Positions 20,576 through 31,290 are shown, counted from the first letter of the stretch. The stretch is DNA of 64,000 nt from Tritrichomonas musculus (GCA_039105265.1 JAPFFF010000001.1:682001-746000), one strand, 5' to 3'. Translations and numbers: made by a program. The notes: generated by a model not told the origin, from the sequence alone.

Positions 20576-22185
20576 TTAAAATAAACTTGAAAAAATGGCA
20601 ACTTTTGACAGAGTTTGTCCTTTGCTTTTATGTGCAGTTACTGCCCATGATAATTTTATAGGAAATTGGTACATAAAAATCGATTTTCCATTCTGAAACT
20701 GATACTCTACAGACTTTTTCCTTTGGATTTTCATCATTTGTTTGAAAGTCAAATTTGATTTCGATTGCATCTATGATTTTGTGATTGTACGAATGTTCCC
20801 CGAGAACCATTAATCAACCCAGCAGGTTCATCAAGATTCTGAAGTAGCATTATTCAGCAATTCGGAGCCAAGGTCAAATTAAAAGGTATAATCGTATTCA
20901 CTAATTTTTTTTTCATGGCACCGCAAAAAATTTTAATTTCATGGTCAGATGCAAAAATATGATTTATCATTTCGTTGATGCATGATTTCATCTATTTCGT
21001 TGAAATTATTTTGATTTGAGATATGAGAATTTCCATTTCGAATGAAAAACTTCGCATTTAAATTGATTTTCTGATTATGTGAAGGATCCTTATTTGGCAT
21101 TTGTGCAAAAAAGGTTTTATTTATTTTCGTAATGTCCAGTGGTTCCTCAAGCCATATTAACGAATGAACATGCGGAGCACCTCTCGCTTGGAAACAAAAT
21201 AGGAAAACACAAAGGGAGAGCTTTTTCTAAAGGTATAAATTTGCCTGCCAAAGTACCAACTTGCTTTTTTAAACGAATAAAAACGTCACCTCCACCATTT
21301 GTGATTCCAGAAGTATTTGGAATCATGGCCATATTGATGGCAGAACCCATTGGGGCACTCGATGGATTAATACGGAAATGAATATTTTCAAACGTCAAAG
21401 GTGTAAAATCTTTATATAATGGATTATTATGTTGTAACCAATCCATTACTTCTTTTGTTTTTTCTTTTGGTATTTTATTATTCCTGTTTAATAAATTATC
21501 AAGTGAAAGATATCCTGTTTCAGGTTTCCTTCCACTAAAATTGAAATAACCATGCAAGTGTGGTGATGAGATACCTGGTAAAGGGAATGTCACAGTTCCA
21601 TGCAAAAATGCTACAGATAATTCATTATTGATCAAGAATTTTTCATCATCAGTTAATTTTTTAATGCATTGTGGAAGAAGATCCCAAGTGTTCTGAATAA
21701 TTTCTGCATGCTTTTCTTCATCTACTAAATCTAAAAGAAAATCCCAAAACATGTAGTCAGTCAGTTTATCAAAACTGTTGATGAGATTAAGCCTAGTCTT
21801 AGTTATATGTTCAATAAATCTACTATTGATCATTGCTTTAAAATCAAAATGGTTTTCATTCATTGGAAGTAGCAATTCAAGGTATCTATCATCAAGGAAG
21901 AAATTCTCGTTAACTGATTTTTGGTAAATGATATATACTGGAGGTGGTTGTAACATAGTTTTATCGATTCCTTTTGCAAAACTTTGAAGATCACGTATAT
22001 TTAATCGAATATTTGATTTCAAAAGACTATTTTTCAATAATTGATTAGAGATATGTAAATATGTACAAAACTTTTTTGCTGTTATATCATTAATCGTGGT
22101 TAGAGAATCGAAAAAGAAAGTGTTCGTCGAAAAAAATTCAATCAGGCCTTTTGGTTACCATTTCCCTTTGCTGCATTTTAAAAAA
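20576..22185 (-). mobile_element. Decayed Helitron (HUH Rep plus PIF1-like helicase fragments)
   Basis: Reading the minus strand from about 22185, a C-x-x-G-K segment leads into a 296-residue frame (22037-21147) with the Helitron-type blocks WLQHNNPLYKDF and KALPLCFPILF. Immediately after, in another frame, comes QARGAPHVHSLIWLEEP, carrying the H-x-H of the HUH Rep active site. The 150-200 residues normally between these blocks are missing, so there is an internal deletion. Near 20770-20576 the frame KLSWAVTAHKSKGQTLSKV matches the C-terminal motif of PIF1-type helicases. Rep plus PIF1 is the Helitron pairing. The copy has several breaks and cannot be active. I did not find its ends. Confidence 0.75.
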
Positions 22186-22199
22186 ATTATATGAAAAAC

Positions 22200-23463
22200 T
22201 GATAAAACGTGATGAGTCAATTATTTGTTAACTTAAGATGTAGAATATTGCCTTAACCGAAGGGGTAGGTTAAGGCCCCGAGAATTAGGACCCCCTAAGT
22301 CTAATCTGGGAAATCGTTGGTTAACAAAAATAGAGAGTTTTTATAAATATGAAACCTATGGATTTTTTTTAGAAGATGATTATGTATGAGTTTCAATTGA
22401 GAAAAGCATCTCTCGCAAATATTTTTGCACGTTATTAGCAAATTCTATAATAGGACTTAATAATTCTAAAATTTCCTATCAATTTATTTTCGAAATCGTC
22501 ATTGTCATTCAATTGGGCAATTCTCCTTTTGTAAAAAATTAGCTATCATAGCTCTGAAAAAGATAATATTTGTAAGAATATAATAGTAACTAATAGGGTA
22601 CTTTCATAGTTGAAGGTTAAAACATAACGGTAAACTGTCCAACTAAAATAACGAGCACATCTCAAAAAGTAGTACTTACTATAACACCTGTAGCCATGCT
22701 AAAATAATTAGCATACTTTATATAGTTAACACCTTAGCATAGGTCTATAGACTCGTATCTGATTCCCAGATAACTATATATATAACAGGCGCTATCATCC
22801 CGGGGCTATTATCTCGTTATTATATCGAATTATTTTAGCATGGCTGCACCTGCGATAGTAACTACTAAGTCGAAATTGGCTATTCACCTCACTGGACAGG
22901 AAACCTAGTCAATGACGATATTTCACTTAAACAAAATTTACTTTCATCTAATTAAAATAGATATATTTAGCTTAATTTTCAATTATATCTACAATTTAAG
23001 CTATTTTTAAAAATTGCTATTTTTCCTTTCTTTTTTTAAAATCATATATTTTTAAATACATATTATTTAATTCATATTTTTATATTTTATATTTTACATT
23101 TTGATATTATTTCACGATATATTCGTAAATTAATATTATGAAATGAATTGCGAGTTTATTCAAAATTGAGTTGATAAAAAATTATCGTATCTGAAAAATA
23201 AATATATTTTCCTGGATGCAATTAAATTATTTTTTTGTTTAAATATATTTTATATATAACTATTAGTTTTTAATATTAAATACAAATATAAATATTTTTA
23301 GTTGCAAATAAAATACAGCAGAAAAAATAATAACAAAATAACTTTGAAATTTCGATAAAAAATTGATAGTAAATAAATAAAAAATTGAATGGTCGTTTGA
23401 AGATTGAAATAAAAAAAAAAAAAAACAAAAATTTTAGATCAAAAAAATTGGTTTTATTTTACC
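22200..23463. repeat. Gene-free region with a fold-back element
   Basis: A clear inverted repeat lies at about 22672-22709 and 22829-22865, with arms GTAGCCATGCTAAAATAATT type, enclosing 120 bp; weaker pairing extends to CTGTCCA at about 22636 and TGGACAG at about 22898. The enclosed DNA and the nearby segment 22255-22320 (CCTTAACC...GGTTAAGG, AGGACCCCCTAAG) are less AT-rich than their surroundings. No gene is seen. The final 500 bases are AT-rich 5' flank of the MATE gene. Confidence 0.6.
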
Positions 23464-25344
23464 ATGAATGATAAAAACTCTCTTGAAGAACCTCTTAATC
23501 CTACAGAAGAAGCTCATCTTCAAGGACCAGATGTCGAAATAGATAAAATTAATGTAGAATCGGGCGAAGATAATATACATAATTTAAGCCGAAAAGGTAG
23601 TTCAAATACAAATATCGATATCAATTCTAATGTCCAAGCTAGTGAATCTGAAGGCAAGCTAGTTACACCAGATTCAGATCCCAGACCTCGTCGAGTATTT
23701 ACGCCTGAAGATCGCAAATTAGGAGGTCATCCTCCACTTATTACAATTCTACGACTTAGTGTTGGACCTTTACTCTCTCAAGTAACGAATGCTCTTTATG
23801 GAATTATCACGACAATTTGGATATCAAAAGCGTGTGGCGAAGATGGTCTTTCAGCTGTTTCAATGATGAATGCTTTTGATGGTATTGGCCGAGCCTTTGG
23901 ATTTTTCTTAGCGATTGCAGCAGCTACTCAAATATCATTTTTATACGGAAAAGGGGCCTCACAAGAGGCAGGTCAAATAATTGCGGATTTAATCAGAATG
24001 TCCTTTGTATGCGGTGCGATCACTGCAGGTACTCTTATTCCAATTCTACGACCAATTACCAGATGGTTTGGTGCAGATGATCACATCATCCAACTCGGAA
24101 TTGATTACATGCTTCCCCTCAACATATGTGCTTTTAACTCCTGTCTATTTATTGCTGCTGGTGGCTTCCTTCAAGGCGAAGGGAGGACCTTTTTATTTGG
24201 AATGTCAAATGTGACATGCTTATGTCTAAATATGGCAATTTTAGATCCAATCTTCCTGTTTGTTTTCAAAATGGGAATTCGGGGTGCCTCGATCGCAACC
24301 GTTTTTTCCGAGTTAATTCCAGGCATGACGATTGTTGTCCTCTTCTATTGTCACAAGTTTGGCGTGAAGCCGGAATTGAATCAACTTCTGAAAAAGTTCT
24401 CTCCAAATACGTGGCCTGCATTGAAAGTTGGCTTCAGCTCTCTTATTGCTCAGCTCTCGGGCTGCATACCGAGCATAGTTGTACGTAAATACATGGGGCT
24501 TGGAGCTGGCGATGATCCGCAAGACTTTGCCGATGTCATGGCCGGATTCAATGCAGCAATTCGCCTTGGAAATCTGACATGGTCAATTTTTGGCGCCATT
24601 TCACAAGCCTTCATACCAGCAGCCTCGTATGCCTATGCAGCCAAACGATACAGGAGGTATCTAATGCTTTCATTTCACATGATCTGGCTGATGCTAGTTT
24701 GGGGCACTTTCACTGCCATTTTGACGTGGACGATACCGCGGCAGTTATCGATGATGTTTTCAAAGGACGAACGTTATTTAAAATATGCCGAAAGAATGGT
24801 CGCGTACAATAACGCCGTTGGCCCACTTTTGGGTGGCAAAATTGTATCCCAGTCAATTTTGCAAAGTTTACAAATGGGACCAAGAGCGACCGTTTTATCT
24901 TTCATTAATAATTTTGTTTTTATTATTCTTTTTAATTATGTTTTGTATTATACTGATAAAAACGACGGCGCACGAATCATCTGGTGCTACCCTCTCTCGT
25001 ACGTGGCCAGCTGCTTGCTGAGCCCCTTCTTTTTGTGGGGACCTCTGAAAAAGATCTTCAAGTCAATGCGAGAAGAAGACGCCGAGTTCGAGTTCGAAAA
25101 TATGAATGAAGAAGTCGAGTTGGACGACTTAAAGAACAACAGCGCAGCAAAGTCACGCGAAACCGACGCTTTGAACGAAAAGCATGACGGTTTTGAAGAG
25201 AAAAATGAAAGTTTGAATGAGTCGTTTTCTGTGTCTAGTGAGGTGATTAAGAATGATGATAAAAATGGAGAAGCTAAAAAGGATGAGGAAGTTGAAAATG
25301 ATGATAATGATAAAGAAGAGACTTCAAATGTTCCTGAAATATAA
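23464..25344 (+). CDS. MATE-family efflux transporter
   Basis: A 626-residue multidrug and toxic compound extrusion (MATE) protein. An acidic, Ser/Asn-rich cytosolic N-terminus of about 90 residues precedes a membrane domain of about 12 predicted helices (roughly 95-535). It begins with the family motif LRLSVGPLLSQVTNALYGIITTIWISKACGE and has the internal-repeat signatures FLQGEGRTFLFGMSNVTCL and RATVLSFINNFVFI. The C-terminal 85 residues are strongly acidic (EKHDGFEEKNESLNES and DDNDKEETS). MATE proteins export cationic compounds in exchange for H+ or Na+ at the plasma membrane or vacuoles. The codon and base use is less AT-rich than intergenic DNA, as for other real genes here. Confidence 0.92.
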   Translation: MNDKNSLEEPLNPTEEAHLQGPDVEIDKINVESGEDNIHNLSRKGSSNTNIDINSNVQASESEGKLVTPDSDPRPRRVFTPEDRKLGGHPPLITILRLSVGPLLSQVTNALYGIITTIWISKACGEDGLSAVSMMNAFDGIGRAFGFFLAIAAATQISFLYGKGASQEAGQIIADLIRMSFVCGAITAGTLIPILRPITRWFGADDHIIQLGIDYMLPLNICAFNSCLFIAAGGFLQGEGRTFLFGMSNVTCLCLNMAILDPIFLFVFKMGIRGASIATVFSELIPGMTIVVLFYCHKFGVKPELNQLLKKFSPNTWPALKVGFSSLIAQLSGCIPSIVVRKYMGLGAGDDPQDFADVMAGFNAAIRLGNLTWSIFGAISQAFIPAASYAYAAKRYRRYLMLSFHMIWLMLVWGTFTAILTWTIPRQLSMMFSKDERYLKYAERMVAYNNAVGPLLGGKIVSQSILQSLQMGPRATVLSFINNFVFIILFNYVLYYTDKNDGARIIWCYPLSYVASCLLSPFFLWGPLKKIFKSMREEDAEFEFENMNEEVELDDLKNNSAAKSRETDALNEKHDGFEEKNESLNESFSVSSEVIKNDDKNGEAKKDEEVENDDNDKEETSNVPEI

Positions 25345-25719
25345 AATTCGTTTAATTATTATTATTGATCAATGATCATATTTTATATTGTCTTGATTAA
25401 TATTATATATATATATAAAGAGAACATTTAACAAAAAGGAATTAAAATAATTCGTTTTTCATATTAGTAATTCATGTTTATATTAGAAAAAAATTTGATT
25501 ATAAAAGTTAAATTGAGTTGGTATAAGAAATGTTACATAACAAAATGATTATTACTTCGATACATATATATATCTATTACTAATAGACAATATTGTTTTG
25601 ATATAGAATTTTCAATATTTTATAAAATATGATATTTATAAAAGTAATCATGATTTTTAACAACATCAAGTAATTTGGTTTATTGAATCATAGATTTTTT
25701 TTTTTTTTTTCAAAGTTGT
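25345..25719. other. AT-rich intergenic region
   Basis: This is 3' flank of the MATE gene. It has an (AT) tract near 25405-25418 and no gene. Confidence 0.4.
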
Positions 25720-25723
25720 TTAA

Positions 25724-26054
25724 GGGACCACTATCAAATTCTATGTTAAAAATTCTATGAGTTATCACAAAATTAATTGACTTAAAAAAAATTATTTCTT
25801 GAGTATTTTTGCTATATTTTGGTATATATAAATTATATAAATTACATATCATTTATTTCTATTCTTCTTTTAAGCCTATTCCCTTTATTCAATAAAAATT
25901 AAAAAGTTGAAAGGATGTAAAAATTTTACAAAAATGATCGGAATGGTGAAATTTTAAAGTTTTAAACTTTTTCCGAGATAACAACTATTGAATTTTCTTT
26001 TCTATGAGTTTTCTCAATATTGAAATGTTTACAAAAAAATATGATAGTGGTCCC
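25724..26054. mobile_element. TTAA-flanked MITE
   Basis: Inverted ends GGGACCACTATCA at 25724 and TGATAGTGGTCCC ending at 26054 are each bordered by TTAA (25720-25723 and 26055-26058). The element is 331 bp and has no coding capacity. The TTAA duplication is the hallmark of piggyBac-type insertion. Confidence 0.75.
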
Positions 26055-26299
26055 TTAAAAAAAAAAATTATCCTTAATTTTTTTAAATAATTATTAATTT
26101 ATGTATTTTTATTTAATTATCTCTTATAAAATAATTTTTTTATTAATTTTTTTCATTTAAATAATCAAATTAAAAAAGATATATTAATTTTTTTATCACA
26201 ACCAATCATAAACTTTTTCAGAAATATCTCTCAAACTTTTGAATAGTTGAAAAAAATAAACGCATTTCAATTTTTTAAGTTTTTTATAAATTTTGAAAT

Positions 26300-27454
26300 A
26301 TGATGGAAATCTTTGAATATCTCAAAGAAAAAAAGAAAATTTATGATGCGATTCTAGAATTTCTCGAAAGCGAAAGCGATGCAGGTCTTCATTTCCAAAA
26401 TTTAATTGAAATTCTCGAATCCCAAAATATTCGCGATAATAAGAAAGATTTTAAACTCTTAATACAAATTATCAATCGAATTTCTGAAGGTCATTTTCAA
26501 ACCACCTCATTTATACAGCGTGTTGAGCACATTCTCTTATATTTACGCGATGATATTCTACAAAATCTATCGAACAATCAAATTTTCAACATATTCAAAG
26601 GCAACAAGCGTCTTTTATTATTTCTATTTGAGAATCAAATGTTAAAACACAACAAAATTATAACTTTTTACATAATGAAAAATGACAATTATCTTTATTA
26701 TTTGATACCTGAAATGAAAGACATTCTCGATGACCGATACGAAGGCGTTTTGAATGAATTACACAGGTATCGACGAGGTTCAGAAAACAACTATGAAGAA
26801 AAAAGACGAATTGGACAGAACGAAGAATTAGGCGCTGAACTCATACGTAAAGATAAACTTGAAGAATTCATCAACTTTTTGAAAGAATATGGAATTCCAT
26901 TAAAAGAGTATGATTTACCATGTTCTCCGTTTGATACCAATTATTTAATGCGTAAGAGGAAACAAACATCATTACTTGAATATGCTGCATTCTTTGGATC
27001 ACTTAGAACATTCAAATATTTGAAAGAAAATAAATTGCCTTTGACTTCATCATTGTGGATTTACGGAGTCCATTCAAAAAGCATTGCAATGATACGTCTT
27101 CTTGAGGAATATCGCGTTCCTTTTGATGACAAATGCTTAGAAGAAGCAATTCGTTGTCATCATAACGATGTAGCACGTTATATTCTGAGCTATTTGGTCG
27201 ATAGAAAAGTCGTTTTGGCCAACATCAAAAATAATTTCATGGAGAACGTTTTTTCTTATGCTTTTCATTATCATAATTTCGAATTTATTCCAACAAAATT
27301 TGAAGATAAGTTTGCTTTTTATTACTTTTGCTATTACGGTTATTTTCAACTTGTTGAGATTTATACTAGAATAAAGAAAGTCGACTTGAATTCAAAAATT
27401 CATGTCACTTTTAAAATAAAAAACAAAGAAGAAACGATTGAAATTTCAAAATAA
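26300..27454 (+). CDS. DUF3447/ankyrin-type protein (probably 5' part of a broken chimera)
   Basis: A 384-residue protein of the parabasalid DUF3447 family. The N-terminal helical block (IYDAILEFLESESD...NLIEILESQ), the FKGNKRLLLFLFE block and the EKRRIGQNEELGAELIRKDKLEEFINFLKEYGI block are collinear with the 895-residue protein at 48410. The ankyrin-like part follows: SLLEYAAFFGSLRTFKYLKE and EAIRCHHNDVARYILSY. It stops early at 27454, and 57 bp later in another frame an ankyrin end plus BspA-like repeats continue (27511-28176). In the 48410 protein these parts are one chain, so this gene is probably split by a frame change, unless both halves are expressed separately. Function unknown; protein-protein interaction is likely. 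Confidence 0.75.
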   Translation: MMEIFEYLKEKKKIYDAILEFLESESDAGLHFQNLIEILESQNIRDNKKDFKLLIQIINRISEGHFQTTSFIQRVEHILLYLRDDILQNLSNNQIFNIFKGNKRLLLFLFENQMLKHNKIITFYIMKNDNYLYYLIPEMKDILDDRYEGVLNELHRYRRGSENNYEEKRRIGQNEELGAELIRKDKLEEFINFLKEYGIPLKEYDLPCSPFDTNYLMRKRKQTSLLEYAAFFGSLRTFKYLKENKLPLTSSLWIYGVHSKSIAMIRLLEEYRVPFDDKCLEEAIRCHHNDVARYILSYLVDRKVVLANIKNNFMENVFSYAFHYHNFEFIPTKFEDKFAFYYFCYYGYFQLVEIYTRIKKVDLNSKIHVTFKIKNKEETIEISK

Positions 27455-27510
27455 AAAATTTTTTTTAAATAAAGATATTTTTATATTATTATTTTGTTAA
27501 TGTAACACCA

Positions 27511-28176
27511 ATGTTTATTGCTGGCATGAAGAATCAATATGAAATTGTCTATTTTTTGCTGAATTTCCCTTCGGTTCAAATCGGTCCATTTGAATTCAAG
27601 GATTGCAGCAGAATGAAGCAACTTGTAATTCCTTCTAGAATCAAAAAAATTGGTTGGCACGCATTTGAAAATTGCATCTCTTTAAGACGTATTTATATCC
27701 CTCCTTCAGTGACACAGATTGACTTTTATGCCTTTTATATATGCAAAGGCTTTAAAGAAGTACAAATTCCGGAATCAATCGTTGAAATTGAACGTTACAC
27801 GTTTTATAGATGCACAGGAATGCTGAAATTAGTTCTTCCTAAATCTGTGAAAAAAATCGGTTATTCAGCTTTCGGTTATTGCATATCATTGATCGATTTA
27901 ACAATCCCTGATTCAGTCATTGAAATTGGCGATTACGCTTTCCAATATTGCTACTGCTTGGCTGAAGTGAGGCTCCCTCATTCCGTCGCTACTATAGGAT
28001 GGAACACTTTCGATAACTGCAGAGGCTTGCATCGCGTTTACTTTGAAAATCCTTCGGTTCAAATCGGAAAAAGAGCTTTCAGAGAGTGCACAAGATTGGA
28101 GGAAATCACTCTCCCCGCTTCAGCTGATATTGAAGAATTGAAGATTTCTCCAAAAGCTAAAATTACTAGAATTTGA
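27511..28176 (+). CDS. BspA-like leucine-rich-repeat protein (3' part of the split chimera)
   Basis: A 221-residue frame. It opens with an ankyrin-like tail (FIAGMKNQYEIVYFLLNF) and continues with about seven BspA/TpLRR repeats of 23 residues, of the form I-G-x-x-A-F-x-x-C-x-x-L-x-x-V-x-I-P-x-S-V (for example IGDYAFQYCYCLAEVRLP). It ends in the terminal cap seen in the family (ELKISPKAKITRI). The frame is open upstream to 27469 only. BspA-like proteins of trichomonads are cell-surface or secreted adhesion candidates. Here there is no signal peptide, which supports this being the tail of the preceding DUF3447 frame rather than a free gene. The repeats themselves are intact. Confidence 0.75.
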   Translation: MFIAGMKNQYEIVYFLLNFPSVQIGPFEFKDCSRMKQLVIPSRIKKIGWHAFENCISLRRIYIPPSVTQIDFYAFYICKGFKEVQIPESIVEIERYTFYRCTGMLKLVLPKSVKKIGYSAFGYCISLIDLTIPDSVIEIGDYAFQYCYCLAEVRLPHSVATIGWNTFDNCRGLHRVYFENPSVQIGKRAFRECTRLEEITLPASADIEELKISPKAKITRI

Positions 28177-28814
28177 TTGCTTCTAAAAAGTATTTGCATT
28201 TTTCTTTTTAAAGATCAATTTTTATATGAATTGAAATGCTGAAAAGCAGTAATGCGATTCTGATTTATTTCATAAAGTTCATTGGAATATTTTTCTTTTA
28301 TTTTTTTTTAACATTAAAGTTCTTTTTTTTTTTAACTATATAAACTGATCAACAAAAACTGGCCATATCAATTTTATATGCTAAAAATGGGCTTGTTTTG
28401 CTCCAAATCTCGAGATCGATAATTGATTGACTTTTTGATATTGAAAAATAAATATGCACTGATTCTCGAGATCGATTTCAGAGATCGAGAATTTTTTTTT
28501 TTTACAGAATTTTCAATTAAACTTTTTGATAAATATATGATTGCAATTTAATCTCAAATATTTCATAAAAAAAAATGAATTTTTTGATTTTAATCTTAAA
28601 AAAAAAACATCAATGCATTGTATTATTTATTTTTAAATAGTTTAAAATCACAAATATCAATTATAAAAAAAGGTAAATCTGCTTGAGATCTCGAGATCTC
28701 GGTAATTGATAACAAGTTTTCAATTATTTTTATATCACATTTCATTTCTGATATCTTGATAATCAATCACATTTCCAAAAGTAAGAATTAATGTCATTTA
28801 TTTAACAATAGCCA
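28177..28814. other. AT-rich intergenic region with CTCGAGATCGAT-type palindromes
   Basis: No gene is seen. The words CTCGAGATCGATAATTGATT (about 28408), CTCGAGATCGATTTCAGAGA (about 28464) and GATCTCGAGATCTCGGTAAT (about 28686) are short palindromic and related to each other. Confidence 0.5.
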
Positions 28815-28822
28815 ATTATTTT

Positions 28823-29643
28823 CAGCGTTGTTTATCGATACGACTAAATACCGGTTACCGAAAAAGAATCGGTATTCGGTAAGTATCGATACTTTTTTGC
28901 TCGGTATTTTTTTGTATCGATACAAAAGTGCTTCGGTATTTTTCGAGTATTGGCGGTTATTCAAAAAGTACTTTATAATACTTTTTATCAGTATCGATAC
29001 GGTATTTTGAAGTATAAATTTTTTTAATAAATAATAGAAAAAAATATTAAAACATTTGATTGTTTAATTTTAAATAAATATTTTAATTATAAATATAATT
29101 ACTCGTTTATAAAAAGTATATTATTATATTTCTTCTTCAGAAATCTCATCATATCCATCTTCAATAAACAATCAAAATTTTCGATATCATTATTAACATT
29201 ATAAACAATAAAATTTTTATATTTTATGTACTCTTTCAAATTAATAATTAATAACAATAATTCTGAAATGCTATATTCATCTGCAAATAGAAATTGAAAT
29301 AAAAATGATTAAATATATGGTTTTACAAAAACCATTGATTATTCAATCATTACAATGACTATTTGTTATAAAATATCTAATTAAAGAGAAACAGCATTAT
29401 TCATCAAAATTTCAAAAATTTTATAATTTAATTGGCCTTTTGTCAATGAAATTTAAGTGAATCAGATACAATTTTTTTAAAAAAATACCGGCAAAAAACC
29501 TGACGTTCGATACAAATTTTCCACTTTTGTATCGATACTTCGGTTTTTTATCGATATATACCGTTACCGGCGGTTAGAGCCAGTAATATCGATATTTTAC
29601 AGGAAAAATAACCGCTACCGGAGAGGATCGATACACAACCCTG
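28823..29643. mobile_element. hAT-type MITE with 8-bp target duplication
   Basis: The left end CAGCGTTGTTTATCGATACG and the right end, reverse-complemented, CAGGGTTGTGTATCGATCCT are inverted copies with the CAGNGTTG start typical of hAT ends. A perfect 8-bp repeat ATTATTTT flanks it at 28815-28822 and 29644-29651. The 821-bp interior has many TATCGATAC and CCGGTTACCG words in both orientations in its outer 150 bp, probably transposase-binding repeats, and no transposase. Confidence 0.85.
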
Positions 29644-29731
29644 ATTATTTTTATAGAATAAAATAAAATAATATACTTTTATAAACCACAGAAAACTATT
29701 GATTTTTTTCTATTGCTCTATTCAATTAAAA

Positions 29732-30679
29732 ATGGATAGAATTGATGAATTTTTAGAGAGTGTCCATAATGGTAAAGGCAATAAAAATATTTTGTGGAAT
29801 TACAATCAACAAATAGATTCACCAATAACAATTTTTTTTGATTTTGAAGGCAGAAAAAAATTAATAAATCATATTAGGAATTATAATTACAATAATGCAT
29901 TTGAAATATTATTTTTCCTTCCTTATGAAGTTCAAGTTCCAGTATTTTATTTAAAAAACAAACCATTTTGGAAACGAAGATGTGGCCAAACCATTTTAGT
30001 AAATAAAAACACTTGTTTTTTATTTTCAAACAGTTCAAATATATGCAATTCATACAATTCAATTCTTAAACCATTAATTATATATCAAAATAATGCGAAT
30101 CTTATTAGAGAATTTGCAATAAATGTTATGCGCATTTTAAAATTATCAACAAAGCCTCTTATAAATAACATTTTCATTCACATATCAATTGAAATAGCAG
30201 GACTGATCCTTACAACAGAAAGATTACGAAGTGAACAGTCATTGTTGATATCTTATATTGAATTTTACAAACTTAAGCATTCAAGTGATCAGTGTATAAG
30301 CAATAATTTAAAAATTATGTTTTTCTTTTTTCAAAATGGATGTCCTACATTAGTATTCCCACAAAGTCAAGGCGCATCGATGATGATAAATACAAGTCAT
30401 CTTTATATTAAAGATCAATTTGAAAAAATGATTGAATTTTCACCAGCTTATAAATATTCTAACAAATTCCCATTTTGCTGGCCTTTATTATTAAAGTATT
30501 TTTATAAAGGAAAATTTGAAAAATTAAAAGCAATATCTGGAAATCGCCCTTGCATGTATCATTCAAGATTTAAATTTTTCGTTATTGCAACAAAAAAATT
30601 TGTTGACTTTAAAAATAAATTTTTAACGAAGAAGTGTTTCGAATGCCTAAAAAATGCTAGAAATCCAGCAAAAAACTAA
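29732..30679 (+). CDS. Hypothetical protein, family unknown
   Basis: A 315-residue protein beginning at the ATG at 29732; an earlier in-frame TTG at 29699 is unlikely to be a start. I do not recognise it. It is helical-looking, basic and rich in Asn, Lys, Phe and Ile, with Cys-containing segments (CNSYNSILKPL, FEKMIEFSPAY, KKCFECLKNARN). There is no signal peptide or clear membrane helix. The start lies only about 80 bp from the end of the hAT MITE at 29643, so part of its promoter may lie within or next to that element. The open frame is long for such AT-rich DNA, so it is likely a real gene. Confidence 0.6.
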   Translation: MDRIDEFLESVHNGKGNKNILWNYNQQIDSPITIFFDFEGRKKLINHIRNYNYNNAFEILFFLPYEVQVPVFYLKNKPFWKRRCGQTILVNKNTCFLFSNSSNICNSYNSILKPLIIYQNNANLIREFAINVMRILKLSTKPLINNIFIHISIEIAGLILTTERLRSEQSLLISYIEFYKLKHSSDQCISNNLKIMFFFFQNGCPTLVFPQSQGASMMINTSHLYIKDQFEKMIEFSPAYKYSNKFPFCWPLLLKYFYKGKFEKLKAISGNRPCMYHSRFKFFVIATKKFVDFKNKFLTKKCFECLKNARNPAKN

Positions 30680-30731
30680 TTTTTTTTATTACTTAATAAA
30701 TAAATAAATTATAATAAAACTTTTTTAAAAT

Positions 30732-31290
30732 TATTATTTCAATTCCTTCATCTGTAACATACATTGCATGTTCTGCTTTCAAAGGATGTTCATCACTCTC
30801 AAGTGTTTCAATTCCTTCATCTGTAACTGGCATTGGACATTCTGCTTTCTGTGAATGCTCATCGTTTTCAAGTGTTTCAATTTCTTCATCTGTAACACGT
30901 ATTGAATTTTCTGTTTTCGAAGGATGCTCATCGCTTTCGAACGTTTATACTCATTTTTCTATAACAATCATTCAAGATTTAGCTTTCTATAGAAGCTAAT
31001 CGCTTTCAAGTGTTTCAATTCTTTTTCTGTAATACACATTGGAAGTTCTGCTTTAAATGGATGTTCAGCGCTTTTAAGTGTTTCAATTCCTTCATCAGTA
31101 ACAGACATCGGTGATTATGCTTTCGAAGGATATTCATCGCTTTCAAGTGTTTCAATTCCTTTTTCTGTAATACACATTGGAAGTTCTGCTTTCAATGGAT
31201 GTTCATCGCTTTCAAGTGTTTCAATTCCTTCGTTTATTGATGTAGAACTCCTTGAAATTCCTCCAAGTGCCAATGTGAAAAGAATATGAA
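30732..31290 (+). pseudogene. BspA-like leucine-rich-repeat pseudogene
   Basis: The plus strand codes IPSSVTYIACSAFKGCSSLS and then about two more 23-residue BspA repeats (SSVTGIGHSAFCECSSFS and a third) before stops and frame changes appear from about 30975. Decayed 69-bp units can still be followed to about 31225. The block IPPSANVKRI near 31255-31285, followed by a stop, matches the C-terminal cap of the family. No ATG or N-terminal domain is seen, so it is a degenerated tail. Confidence 0.75.

Noticed and set aside
28828-29010. Frame with repeated Tyr-Arg and Ser-Ile-Asp
   Set aside because: It lies within the subterminal TATCGATAC repeats of the hAT MITE.
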